Assembly: GCA_964429805.1 (NCBI GenBank)
Contig: CAYSDH010000025.1
Span: 1 to 42,346, forward strand
Length of the DNA: 42,346 bases
Origin: CAYSDH01 sp964429805
GTDB taxonomy: Bacteria; Bacteroidota; Bacteroidia; Flavobacteriales_D; JABDKJ01
Direction of reading: 5' to 3'
Shown: positions 18,408 through 28,400 of the stretch, piece by piece
Numbering within the stretch: position 1 is the first letter of the stretch
Layout of the letters: the number at the start of each line of letters is the position of its first letter
Translations under genes and position numbers: made by a program
The notes under the pieces: generated by a model
Databases searched by the model: none
What the model saw: only the letters and a program-made list of their open reading frames with translations
What the model was told of the DNA's origin: nothing

Positions 18408-19676
18408 ATGAGTATCAGAGTAGTTGAGTTATTTGCTGGAGTCGGAGGATTTCGAATCGGACTGGAGGGCTACCCCAAGAAGAAGCGGAGTGCCTATGAT
18501 GTGGTGTGGAGCAATCAGTGGGAGCCGAGTACTAAGAAGCAGCATGCTAGCCTAGTTTACCAGGCGAGATGGCCAAAATGTGTGCACGTCAACAAGAATA
18601 TTGAAGAGGTAATAGAAGAGGATTTTAAATCCATTCCTGAGCATGATTTGTTGGTTGGAGGATTTCCCTGTCAAGACTATTCTGTGGCCACTAGTTTGAA
18701 AAACTCAAAAGGCCTCAGAGGAAAAAAAGGTGTGTTGTGGTGGAGTATTGAGGCTATTCTGCGGAAGCAGGGTAAAAAAGCGCCTAAGTACTTGATGCTC
18801 GAAAATGTGGACCGCTTACTGCTGTCTCCTGCCTCTCAGCGCGGACGTGACTTTGCCATCATGTTGAGTTCTCTCAATGCCCTGGGCTATGCCGTAGAGT
18901 GGCGTGTGATTAATGCTGGTGAATATGGGATGCCTCAGCGCAGAAAACGCGTATTCATTTTTGCATATAAAAAGGGAACAGAAACCTACAGAGACATTCG
19001 CCAGTGTACCTCGGCCAAAGAGTGGATAGTAAAAGAAGGCCTCTTCGCTCGGACGTTTCCTTGCTCGAGTTATGACGCGCATGTGGGCGAAGGAAAAATA
19101 GAGGCTGACATAGCAAAGATTTCTTCTGACTTTAACCTCACTGGGCTAAAGAGTCCGTTCTTAAATAGCGGCATGATGATTAACGGAGCGTATACCACGC
19201 TGCGCATCAAATCGAGGTACAGGGGTAAATCGAAAACCCTCGGTGACATGCTCTTACCGCTTGATGAGATCCCTGAAGAATTCATGATTTCTAAGCAAGA
19301 CATTGAGCGCAAAAGTGGGTGGAGATATCAGAAAGGAGCGAAGCGTATTGCGCGTGTCAATGCGAGTGGACATCGCTACGTATTTAGCGAAGGGTCTATG
19401 ACTTTTCCAGATGTGTTAGGCCGTCCATCGCGCACCATTATAACAGGTGAGGGAGGCAAAGCGCCTTCCCGGTTTAAGCATGTGATTAAGCAAGATGGTA
19501 AGTATAGACGACTCACGCCCATAGAGCTAGAACGACTCAACATGTTTCCAGACAATCACACAGCCCTTGACGGTGTGTCAGATGCGAAGCGGGCCTTTTT
19601 TATGGGCAATGCGCTAGTGGTTGGTGTCATTGAGAAATTAGGCAAAGAGTTGGCAAAAAGAATGAATAGCAAATAG
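18408..19676 (+). CDS. DNA cytosine-5 methyltransferase (Dcm type)
   Basis: Transfers a methyl group from S-adenosylmethionine to C5 of cytosine in a specific DNA sequence. The 422 residues show the ordered motifs: I VELFAGVGGFRIGLE (6-20), IV GGFPCQDYS with catalytic Cys88, VI ENVDRLL (Glu132), VIII QRRKRVFIFA (177-186), a target-recognition region (about 200-345), IX PSRTIITGEGG, and X TPIELERLNMFP with GNALVVGVIEKLG. All catalytic parts look intact. No restriction endonuclease or Vsr-like gene lies beside it: the neighbours are sulfur genes and SulP. It may be an orphan epigenetic methyltransferase or the remnant of a mobile restriction-modification system. The target site cannot be read from sequence. 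Confidence 0.95.
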   Translation: MSIRVVELFAGVGGFRIGLEGYPKKKRSAYDVVWSNQWEPSTKKQHASLVYQARWPKCVHVNKNIEEVIEEDFKSIPEHDLLVGGFPCQDYSVATSLKNSKGLRGKKGVLWWSIEAILRKQGKKAPKYLMLENVDRLLLSPASQRGRDFAIMLSSLNALGYAVEWRVINAGEYGMPQRRKRVFIFAYKKGTETYRDIRQCTSAKEWIVKEGLFARTFPCSSYDAHVGEGKIEADIAKISSDFNLTGLKSPFLNSGMMINGAYTTLRIKSRYRGKSKTLGDMLLPLDEIPEEFMISKQDIERKSGWRYQKGAKRIARVNASGHRYVFSEGSMTFPDVLGRPSRTIITGEGGKAPSRFKHVIKQDGKYRRLTPIELERLNMFPDNHTALDGVSDAKRAFFMGNALVVGVIEKLGKELAKRMNSK

Positions 19677-19722
19677 CCACGTGATGCTTGTATTTGTGCT
19701 AGCTTCGCGGGCTTATCTCAGC

Positions 19723-19741
19723 GGGCTTAACAATCAAGCCC
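19723..19741 (+). promoter_or_regulatory. Short hairpin in the SulP leader
   Basis: GGGCTT and AAGCCC form a perfect 6-bp stem with a 7-nt loop, ending 13 nt before the SulP ATG. A copy of CGGGCTTA lies 14 nt upstream (19708-19715) and could compete for the same arm. No T-run follows, so it is not an ordinary terminator. A weak effect on translation initiation is possible. Confidence 0.4.
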
Positions 19742-19754
19742 AAAACGCGTTGAA

Positions 19755-21287
19755 ATGAAAAAGTACCTAAACCTCTTCGACCTCAAGCAAAAGGTTAATT
19801 ACAGGAACGAGATTCTTTCTGGACTCACCGTAGCCTTGGCTCTGGTGCCAGAAGCCGTAGCCTTTGCATTAATAGCTGGTTTGTCACCACTTACAGGTCT
19901 CTATGCGGCCTTTGTGATGGGCTTTATTACCTCCATATTTGGTGGTCGTCCGGGTATGATTTCTGGAGCCACTGGTGCAGTGGCGGTTATACTCGTGGTG
20001 CTGGCTAATTCGCACGGAGTAGAGTATATTTTTGCGACTGTAGTGCTTGCCGGTCTGATTCAGATTTCAGCTGGACTTTTGCGACTTGGAAAGTTCATGA
20101 GGTTGGTACCGCACCCCGTTATTTTTGGTTTTGTAAACGGACTGGCCATCATCATCTTTATGTCTCAGTTGGACCAGTTTAAAGATGCCCAAGGCGCCTG
20201 GTTAACGGGTTCACCGATGTACATTTTGTTGGCACTGGTAGGATTAACGATGCTCATCATTTGGGGATTGCCAAAGATCAACAAAGCGATTCCTGCCTCA
20301 CTGGTGGCCATCTTGGCCATATTTGCACTCGTTGTTGGGTTTGATATTGATACGCGTACCGTGGGTGACATTGCCTCTATTAAAGGCGGTTTTCCTCCCT
20401 TCCACATTCCAGATGTACCATTCACGTTTGAGACTTTAAAGTTGATATTTCCTTATGCGGCTATCATGGCTGGAGTTGGACTGATTGAGAGTTTGCTTAC
20501 GCTCAACATCATTGATGAGATTACCGAAACCCGCGGCCGCGGGAACAAAGAGGCTGCAGCGCAAGGAGTGGCAAACGTACTTTCTGGTCTCCTCTCTGGT
20601 ATGGGTGGATGTGCTATGATTGGTCAGAGTTTGATTAACGTTTCTTCTGGAGCGCGAGCGCGACTCTCCGGTATTGTCGCTTCTGTGATGCTTCTCATTT
20701 TTATCATGTACGGCTCCTCACTCATAGAGCGAATGCCAATGGCTGCGCTAACTGGACTTATGATTATGGTATCAATCGGCACCTTTGAGTGGGCCAGTTT
20801 TAAGGCGGTGAGAAGAATGCCAAAATCTGACATTTTTGTCATGGTGGTGGTGACAGTAGTGACGGCTGTGCTGCATAATTTGGCCTTGGCCGTGCTAGTC
20901 GGAGTAATCATTGCAGCACTAGTTTTCGCTTGGGACTCTGCAACACGCATTCGGGCGCGAAAAGGTATTGATGAAGACGGTGTGAAGCATTATCAGATTT
21001 ATGGGCCGCTATTTTTTGGATCAGTAACTGCGTTTAATTCAAAGTTTGATGTAATCAATGATCCTGAAGAAATCGTGATTGATTTTACAGAGAGTAGGGT
21101 AGTAGACATGTCGGCCATTGAGGCGCTCAACAGGATAACCGAGCGTTATCAGAAAGTTGGCAAAAAGGTCCATCTGAGGCACCTAAGCAAAGACTGTATT
21201 CAGCTTCTTGAAAATGCCGAAGAAATCATAGATGTGAACGTCTATGACGACCCTACTTATAGAGTTGTAGTTGATAGAATCGACTAG
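19755..21287 (+). CDS. SulP-family inorganic anion transporter with STAS domain
   Basis: A 510-residue inner-membrane carrier. The transport domain (about 1-400) begins with SGLTVALALVPEAVAFALIA and GLSPLTGLYAAF, then the conserved GGRPGMISGATGAVAVI (about 63-79), and ends with repeated hydrophobic helices. A cytoplasmic STAS domain follows (about 415-505: LFFGSVTAFNSKFD, then IVIDFTESRVVDMSAIEAL). SulP proteins import sulfate, bicarbonate or other anions, often with Na+ or H+. No carbonic anhydrase is adjacent, and the sulfur genes just upstream would fit sulfate, but substrate is not decided. It is 78 bp downstream of the methyltransferase, on the same strand. Confidence 0.93.
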   Translation: MKKYLNLFDLKQKVNYRNEILSGLTVALALVPEAVAFALIAGLSPLTGLYAAFVMGFITSIFGGRPGMISGATGAVAVILVVLANSHGVEYIFATVVLAGLIQISAGLLRLGKFMRLVPHPVIFGFVNGLAIIIFMSQLDQFKDAQGAWLTGSPMYILLALVGLTMLIIWGLPKINKAIPASLVAILAIFALVVGFDIDTRTVGDIASIKGGFPPFHIPDVPFTFETLKLIFPYAAIMAGVGLIESLLTLNIIDEITETRGRGNKEAAAQGVANVLSGLLSGMGGCAMIGQSLINVSSGARARLSGIVASVMLLIFIMYGSSLIERMPMAALTGLMIMVSIGTFEWASFKAVRRMPKSDIFVMVVVTVVTAVLHNLALAVLVGVIIAALVFAWDSATRIRARKGIDEDGVKHYQIYGPLFFGSVTAFNSKFDVINDPEEIVIDFTESRVVDMSAIEALNRITERYQKVGKKVHLRHLSKDCIQLLENAEEIIDVNVYDDPTYRVVVDRID

Positions 21288-21402
21288 GCCTTAGTTCCGT
21301 ATTTTCGAATAGACCATAAATCAAGTAGTTCTGAATCAGCAAGTTGAACCTGTTTCAGTCGAATGGTTATATTGAGCAGCATTAACCCCTAAACAAACAA
21401 TT

Positions 21403-21831
21403 ATGATGCTCTATGTAGAAATTTTGATTGCCGCAGCGGTGGCTTTCTTACTCGGTTTTTTATGGTATACCGCGCTCTTTGGTAAGATTTGGCAAGAAGA
21501 GACAGGTATTACAGACGAACAAGCTAGAAGCGGCATTGGTCTAACTCATGGACTGGCTTTTTTGATGATGGTCGTGATTGCTTGGGGACTTAGTAAGTGG
21601 TCGTACTACCATCCAGCAGAAGATCAAAACTTGCTTCACGGTATGTTTCATGGGTCAATGACTGGACTGAAATACGCTTTGCCTGCTGTAGCTATAAATT
21701 ACCTGTATCAGAAGAAGTCGCTGAAGCTCTTTCTGATAGATGGTGCGTATATAGTTTTAGTCTTTGCCGTTACATCTGGCGTGCAATATGCGTTGAAGCT
21801 ATATGAGCATGTTGAGCCTGTAGCCTCATAA
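21403..21831 (+). CDS. DUF1761-family membrane protein
   Basis: A 142-residue protein with about four hydrophobic segments. The opening (AAAVAFLLGFLWYTALFGKIW, split around the first helix) has the WY..lFGk.W pattern of DUF1761 proteins. Function is unknown. Two ATG codons are adjacent (21403 and 21406) and either may be used. The upstream bases are A-rich (AAACAAACAATT), typical of this phylum. It lies 115 bp after SulP and ends at a strong terminator, so it closes the plus-strand group. Confidence 0.8.
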   Translation: MMLYVEILIAAAVAFLLGFLWYTALFGKIWQEETGITDEQARSGIGLTHGLAFLMMVVIAWGLSKWSYYHPAEDQNLLHGMFHGSMTGLKYALPAVAINYLYQKKSLKLFLIDGAYIVLVFAVTSGVQYALKLYEHVEPVAS

Positions 21832-21850
21832 AAAATTGACTGTCAAAATG

Positions 21851-21881
21851 AAAGCCGCAAACCTGTGTTTGTGGCTTTTTT
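21851..21881 (+). terminator. Rho-independent terminator after DUF1761 gene
   Basis: AAAGCCGCAAAC pairs with GTTTGTGGCTTT (one G-T wobble) around a 4-nt loop and runs directly into a T6 run. It starts 20 nt past the stop codon. Confidence 0.9.
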
Positions 21882-21970
21882 AGTTTAAGTCCTTAAACCG
21901 AAGCAGGAGTATAATGTTGTGACAAGGTCAGGCCTCAATCGCTTAGTTCAAATCGACTTAGAATGTCTAC

Positions 21971-24900
21971 TCAATGAGTCGGGCAATTTTGCCCAAACAG
22001 TGTGTTGAAGTCTAAGAAGTCAGAGACATTGACTACACCATCATTATTTAGGTCATGACGGCAACCAGTGCAGCTCAGCCCAAAAAAGCTGTTGAGCTCC
22101 AAAAAGTCCATCACGTTTACTTGCCCATCGAGTGTGAAGTCGGCAGGACATGTCACCGAAGGGAAATTGATAGAGCCTGGCGTGAAAAAAGCATAAGGTT
22201 GTGCGGCCCAGCATTCTGGTAAATCATCGTCACAACTAAAATCATATCGTGCAAGACTGTGGAGGCCATCATCGGCCAGCTCATCCCAAGGGGCATCATC
22301 GTACCATCTCAATTCATCTATAACGTCTCCGTCACTGTCTTCGAGAATTAGTTTCTCTCCATTGTTGTCCAGTTTTCCTGAGTACTGTCCAAAAGGAGGG
22401 AAGCCATACGTGTTTTGGAAGGTGTTAAAATCATGGGCCAGTACCAAGTGATTGTTCGGGTAAGCTGATGCGCCTGGCAGCGAGACTGGCAAATCAAAAG
22501 TGTACTCTATTCCTTTGGTAAATGTCACGCCTTGCAACGAAATAGGCGAATCTGATGTGTTCACAATTTCTATAAACTCAGCGGTAGCACCCGACTCTGG
22601 ATTGTAGTGTATCTCATTTATTCGAAGCTGTAGACCAGGAATGAAAACTGGAGTACGCGTGATATTCGAGCTACTAGTAAAGATTTCGATAGGGTCACTA
22701 CTGCCCGTTTCTAACCAATGGGAGAATTTAAAACCTGGCTTAGGTACGGCCTTTAAGCGCATGGCAACACCATCAAAATAATCAGCTGCATAATTATTTG
22801 GCGCTCTATACTCATTTTCATTAAGGAGCACATATCCATTGGTCGATTCTGTAACAGGTATGTTCAATGTGTACATACCATTGATGCTAAAGTAATCACG
22901 AATGTGTGTTTTCATATAAGAAGGGCGAAGAGGAAACCAAGCTCTCACGTAATCGAATTCATTTTGAAACAAATTCATCGACATGTTAATATTACTGCCA
23001 TTTCTGTCCTCAATGGTGTTGTCCCAACGGGCAGTGTGAGCAGGTTTTTCATTTATAATCTGCGCATAGTAATCATCGCAAATGGCCTGACATCTTGACG
23101 GTTCAAAAATGGTGCCCATCTGGGTGGCAAAACGCTGTATAAACTCGGTGTTAAATTCTGAATTTTCTAACAGTTTTCTTAAGAATAATGTTCTTCTGTA
23201 ATCAAATGGCCAGCCCACAAAAGTGGGGTGAGTAGCTAGATATAGACTATTTGTGGTGTAATCTGCTTGAGTGGCAGAGCCCCAAGCCCGCGTAAAGCCC
23301 ATTCCCCAATCTACATCATACATCACGCATCTCCACTTACTATCTGGTTTTTGCTCACGCCACATTTTTATATTGTTACCAGGCCAATCTGTATTTTGTA
23401 CATACACCTGAATAATCTGATAATTGATGAATTCGTTGATGTCTATTTTCGTTTTTACATACTCGTAGTTCGCCTGGACAGATAAGTCGTTGTCGTCTAT
23501 AAACTCCCACAGTGCCTCATAATCGTTACTGGACCCTTCTAGCACATTTGCGGAAGATCCGTAAGGGAAAATAAGGTCGATACTGTCCTTATCTACATCA
23601 TGATGTTCATTGATATAATGCTCACTCACAGCCTCTCTGATGTTCATCATTCCCCAGTATTCTCCATTTATAAAGAGGACGACTGGCCGCACCCGTTGTT
23701 GGTCGATATCGACTTCATCTTCTGAAATCAAATGAACGATGGGGTCAGAAACTGTTTGTCGTGCAAAACCATTTCCTCCATTACGAAGTTTGAATCGTTT
23801 GAATTTATCTTGCTCAGAGGAGGTGAATAATTGATGATTGAAGTGAGATTCTCCATAGGCGGAGCGTGCTTTGATATTAAAACTCTTTTGAGGGTTTGTT
23901 CGACTGCATCCGCCTGATATCTGTAGAGCCGCATTTGTGTTAAAAGCCACAGTGCCATCAGTCTCGATCATTGTTATGTTAGCCGGTTTGTCCCATTCAT
24001 TGTTAAAGTTTGCCGGCTGAGGCATACAGTTTCCGCCAATTCCATTCGTGCCGATAACATACATGCCGTTGGTATTGTCCCAAAGGTCATAGGGGTTCAT
24101 GGTGATACTAATAATGGGAAGGTCAGTCTCGTAAAAAATATAACTCTCTGTGGCCACCACGCTTTGACCAAGAGTGCTGTGAAAGGCACTTGCTCTCAGT
24201 GTTTCAGTGTCGCTTATAGTGAATGGCGCTGTGTAGACTTGACTAGAGTTAGTTGGCTCTGAACCGTCTAACGTATAGCGTATTACTGCACCAAGTGTCG
24301 GACTGCTAATTGAAATAAGTTGGTCACTGGTTTTTACTCCTCCTTCTGGTGAGATGGTTGGCGTGACCACCAATTGCTGACCGCTGCTGTTTGACCCTTC
24401 AGGAGTCGAGTTTTGAAAATTGACGGTAAAGGCACTGGCATCTGGTGATCGTCCAAATGAATTGTCTTCTAGCAGGGCGGTGTACGTGAAGCTGTCAATT
24501 ATTGCACCGTTTCCAGCTGCCAGAGGCAGCGACTCACCGCTTGAAGACAGTTTGAAGTTTGTAGGCAAAGGGCCTTGCGGGTTGTCCTCATCTGCCCAAA
24601 TTAATTTGTGTCCAAAAGCGGGAATAGTTGTAAGCGCAGGGCTGCCAACTGGCACCTGATATTTAGCGGGGTTGGTAGGGTTGTCGCTCAAAAAGTAACC
24701 GCCAAGGTCAATAGGCGCAGAAGAGGAGTTGTAGATTTCAATCCAGTCATCATATTCGCCCCAGTCATCGGCAATGGTGTTGTCATTAGAGGCCATTACT
24801 TCATTAATGTGCAGGTCTGATGAGTAGGTGGTCTGATACGTGACACAAAGTTCTGGAGCATCTTCTGGCGCACCGTCAAAAGACTCTGCCACACGTTTTC

Positions 24901-25447
24901 CTGAGCCACTGATTACAAAAACTATGGAGCTGTTAGAGGAGTATCCTGGTCGGTCAATTACTTCTTGAACCAGTGTGCTCAAATCTGGCGAAGTTTGGTT
25001 CGCGCCATTTTCTCCCACAGTCCATGCGTTAGGAGTCCAACTTACAGATGCTGAGCCGAGTGGGCGTGTGCTGAGGTCGTAGTCAGTAGAATTAAAGCTC
25101 GGTGCATTGTCTACAGCTTGAGCTTTAATGAGAAGGCTAGTCGTTTCATCTTGAGTTTCGTCTGCCGTAAATCTTAATGAAGCGCCAGTGATGATTGATC
25201 CTTGAGGTATGCCCACAAAATTGAATCGCAGACCGACAATTTGATCACCTCTATTTACATCATTCACAAACTCTAAGTCTGAACTATTGAAGTATTGAAG
25301 TCCAGCTCCATATTCTTCTATGTCATCTTGGCCAGCGGAAATTTGGTTGCAAACCGTCTGAGCAAAAAGGGGGCAGTTAACAAAATTGATAAGTAGGGCA
25401 GAGCAAATAAAAATGGCGGCCTTAAGTCTTCTTTTGTTCGATTTCAT
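21971..25447 (-). CDS. CotH-kinase-like/LTD secreted protein with dockerin-like end, no T9SS tail
   Basis: 1158 residues. Signal peptide (to about 30); an N-terminal module shared with the next two genes (32-204; SSDLEFVND.NRGDQIVGLRF ... GSGKRVAES); lamin-tail domain 1 (213-340); chitobiase-C-like domain (360-438; IRYTLDGSEPT); CotH-like kinase region (443-855); lamin-tail domain 2 (941-1095; RINEIHYNPESGATAEFIEI); and two dockerin-like EF-hand repeats (1100-1155). CotH features include NTDWPGNNIKMW (Asp687) and MYDVDWGMG (Asp711, Asp713), which fit the catalytic and metal-binding aspartates of secreted CotH kinases. It ends NCPTH with no YPNP-type sorting domain, unlike its two paralogues, so export beyond the outer membrane is unclear. 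Phosphorylation of surface proteins is inferred. It starts 42 bp after the 2175-residue paralogue. Confidence 0.87.
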   Translation of the reverse strand: MKSNKRRLKAAIFICSALLINFVNCPLFAQTVCNQISAGQDDIEEYGAGLQYFNSSDLEFVNDVNRGDQIVGLRFNFVGIPQGSIITGASLRFTADETQDETTSLLIKAQAVDNAPSFNSTDYDLSTRPLGSASVSWTPNAWTVGENGANQTSPDLSTLVQEVIDRPGYSSNSSIVFVISGSGKRVAESFDGAPEDAPELCVTYQTTYSSDLHINEVMASNDNTIADDWGEYDDWIEIYNSSSAPIDLGGYFLSDNPTNPAKYQVPVGSPALTTIPAFGHKLIWADEDNPQGPLPTNFKLSSSGESLPLAAGNGAIIDSFTYTALLEDNSFGRSPDASAFTVNFQNSTPEGSNSSGQQLVVTPTISPEGGVKTSDQLISISSPTLGAVIRYTLDGSEPTNSSQVYTAPFTISDTETLRASAFHSTLGQSVVATESYIFYETDLPIISITMNPYDLWDNTNGMYVIGTNGIGGNCMPQPANFNNEWDKPANITMIETDGTVAFNTNAALQISGGCSRTNPQKSFNIKARSAYGESHFNHQLFTSSEQDKFKRFKLRNGGNGFARQTVSDPIVHLISEDEVDIDQQRVRPVVLFINGEYWGMMNIREAVSEHYINEHHDVDKDSIDLIFPYGSSANVLEGSSNDYEALWEFIDDNDLSVQANYEYVKTKIDINEFINYQIIQVYVQNTDWPGNNIKMWREQKPDSKWRCVMYDVDWGMGFTRAWGSATQADYTTNSLYLATHPTFVGWPFDYRRTLFLRKLLENSEFNTEFIQRFATQMGTIFEPSRCQAICDDYYAQIINEKPAHTARWDNTIEDRNGSNINMSMNLFQNEFDYVRAWFPLRPSYMKTHIRDYFSINGMYTLNIPVTESTNGYVLLNENEYRAPNNYAADYFDGVAMRLKAVPKPGFKFSHWLETGSSDPIEIFTSSSNITRTPVFIPGLQLRINEIHYNPESGATAEFIEIVNTSDSPISLQGVTFTKGIEYTFDLPVSLPGASAYPNNHLVLAHDFNTFQNTYGFPPFGQYSGKLDNNGEKLILEDSDGDVIDELRWYDDAPWDELADDGLHSLARYDFSCDDDLPECWAAQPYAFFTPGSINFPSVTCPADFTLDGQVNVMDFLELNSFFGLSCTGCRHDLNNDGVVNVSDFLDFNTLFGQNCPTH
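21983..22150 (-). repeat. Dockerin-like EF-hand pair, C-terminal end of 1158-residue protein
   Basis: Two repeats, DFTLDGQVNVMDFLELN and DLNNDGVVNVSDFLDFN, follow the calcium-binding pattern DxNxDGxVNxxDF. They are bounded by cysteines (TCPAD, SCTGC, QNCP). The same unit occurs three more times in the neighbouring two genes, with the DNA phrase for (S/N)DFL.(F/L)N strongly conserved. Confidence 0.8.
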
Positions 25448-25489
25448 AGAGCTGCAAAGTTAGCCCAAAAGTGGGCTTGGGTCAAGCGA

Positions 25490-28400
25490 TTATCTTACTG
25501 TAAATCTGGATGTTGCGCGCTTGTTGTCGGTGCTTATCGTGAGTATGTACATGCCACTCTCGAGCGCTTTATTAAACTGGAGATTGTGACGCGTGTTTGC
25601 CTTACCTTGAGAGGCCCAGCGTTCTGCAAGAACTGTCTTGCCACTGAGGTCTAGTACTTCAAACACATAGGTTGTGTTCTCTTGTCTTTCAGGGTCGAAA
25701 ATCAACAGGTCAATAAACTCACCCTGACTCGGATTTGGATATACTACTGCATCGAGATTGTGGCGCAGCGTTTGAATTTTTTCCAATAACTCTGGATGAA
25801 TTATTGCCTCATCGACTTGTTTTAAAATTTCGTCTAAGCTTGGGTGAAGCGCAGAGAGGTACTCGTCACTTGTAAACTGAGTAGGGCAGGTCTGACCAAA
25901 TGCTGAGTTAAACTCTAAGAAGTCTGACACGTCAACTGTGCCATCTCCAGTAAGGTCTGCTGGACAGTTGTTGCACGTCTGTCCAAAGGCAGAATTAAAG
26001 TTTAAGAAGTCAGAAACGTCAATGATTCCATCATTCGTAAAGTCTTCAGGGCAGTTGTTGACAGGCGTAAAATTGACCGAGCCTGGCGTCAAAAATTCAT
26101 CTTGATGCGACCAGTTTCCTGGCAAGTCATTGTCCAGATTGATGTCAAGGAGAGCCAAGCTGTGCATACCCAAATCAGGCACCGTGTCCCAAGGTGAATT
26201 GTCATTATATGCCACGACATCAATGATAAGACCATCGGCATCATGCATTACTATTTGTTCTCCTTGATTACTCAACTTATCACTGTACTGACTATACGGT
26301 GGTGCACCATGAATAAACTGATGGAAGGCATAGTTTTTTGCCAAGACCAAATAGTTGTCAGGATAACTTCCCGTTCCGGGCAGCAGCGTGGATAGACCAA
26401 AGTTAAACGTGATTCCTTCTACAAATGCGCATCCCTGCAGCTGTATGGCCGCGGATCCTGTGTTGACTATTTCTATAAACTCAGCATCTGATCCTTCTGT
26501 AGGGTTATAATGAATCTCATTAATCTTAATCACTCCAGCAAAAGGCGAAGGGACGCAGTCCACGTCATTTTCTTGCCCAGGAGTATAGAGATTAGTACAC
26601 TGTACTTTCCAGTTTGTACCGTCATCATTGTCAAGAGTTTGGTCTATGAGAGCGAGACTCAAGTCTAGGTTGCCACCATCTGCCTGAGTGTCCCACGGCA
26701 GTGCATCATTATACTTTACATTGTCAAGTGTTGTTCCGTCTGCGGCATTTATTCTAATCTTCTCGCCTGAGTTGCTGAGCGATCCGCCATACTGACCAAA
26801 AGGAGTAAATCCATATCGCAACTGAAAACGAGCCGTACTTTCTGCCAAGACCAGCATGCCTCCGGCAGGCAATATGCTTCCATCTGCAAACGAATACTCG
26901 ACACCCTTACTGAAAAGAGCCCCACTAAGGTCATAGTCTGTGCTACCGATATTCTTTATTTCAATGAACTCAAAGTTGTCTCCTTTGATGGTGTCCATGC
27001 CTACAATGGTGTCAAAAGGATTGTAGTGAATTTCATTGATGACAAGGTCAGTGTCTATCCAATCGTCAAACACATTTTCTTCACCAGGGGTAAAGAATAA
27101 AGATTGGTTGTCCCACGAAGAGGGGAGGTCGTTATTTGCCGCGGTCGGATATAGGCCGAGTGAGTAGTATCCTTCATCTGGCGTAGTTTCCCACGGAATG
27201 GAGTCTTTGTAAATCAACTGGTCGCAGAGTATACCACCATTAGCATTGTCCACTATTACTAAAGTATCACAGTTGTTGCTGAGTTGCCCGTCATACTCTC
27301 CAAAAGCAGCTAAGCCATAGCGCTGTTGAAATGAAACTTGATCTGCCGCCAAGACTATAAATTCTCCTGCGCCTAAGGTTGTGCCAGCTGGGAAGGAGTA
27401 GTTTATTCCTTCAACAAACTCGACTCCTGTTAAGTCCATTTCTGTTCCTTGCACATTCTTTACTTCTACAAACTCTAGACTATCTCCAGCAAGTGTGTCG
27501 AGACCCACTATCCACTTCTTAGGGTTATAATGTATTTCATTAATCACCAGTCCATTGTCGTTGACTAGACCTTTGAGCTTGTTGATTTCTTTGAGTAATG
27601 AAGGCTTGATGTTTTTTTCATCAATGAGTAATAAGTCGTTTTCCAGAATCGGGTTTAACGCACCTTGCTGGAGGTCGCCACTTAGTTGCGAAGGGCAAGG
27701 CAGACCAAATGAAGTATTGAACTCTAAGAAGTCCGAGACATTGACTAGCCCGTCTCCAGTGAGGTCGTAAGTGCATCCAGAACAGGAAATCCCATATGCT
27801 GAATTTAAATCTAAGAAGTCTGAAATGTTAACCAAACCATCGCCAGTAAAATCTAGTGGGCATAAGTTCTCTGGTTCAAAATTTCTCCAGCCTGGAGTAA
27901 CCAATTCTTCTTGCACTCCCCAACTTGAGTAGATGTCATTATTATTCTCAAAACCTGTCAAGGCAAGACTGTGGTCACCGTTACTGGCCGTCTCATCCCA
28001 AGGGCTATTGTCGCTGTAGTTGACTTGGTCTAGTAGGTTACCTGAAGCATCTCTCAGTACAACGAGCTCTCCATTATTATTGAGCTTTCCTGCATAAGTG
28101 CCATAGGGTGCAGAGCCATAGCTGTTCTGATAGCTGGCAAAATCTTTGGCCAGCACTAAGTAGTTTTCTGGATAATCACCTATTCCAGGAAGTGTTAAAG
28201 GAAGATCGAAATCGAAATATATACCGTCAACAAATGAGCATCCCTGTAGGTCGATAGGATTTTCTGTGGTGTTTACTATTTCAATAAACTCAGCTAAGTC
28301 ACCAGCACTCGGTTGATAGTGTATTTCATTGATAAGTATAGTCGCATTTGGCTCTTCGTACACAAAGTTGTTTTCTGCGGCTGGAGTGTAAAACACCGAC

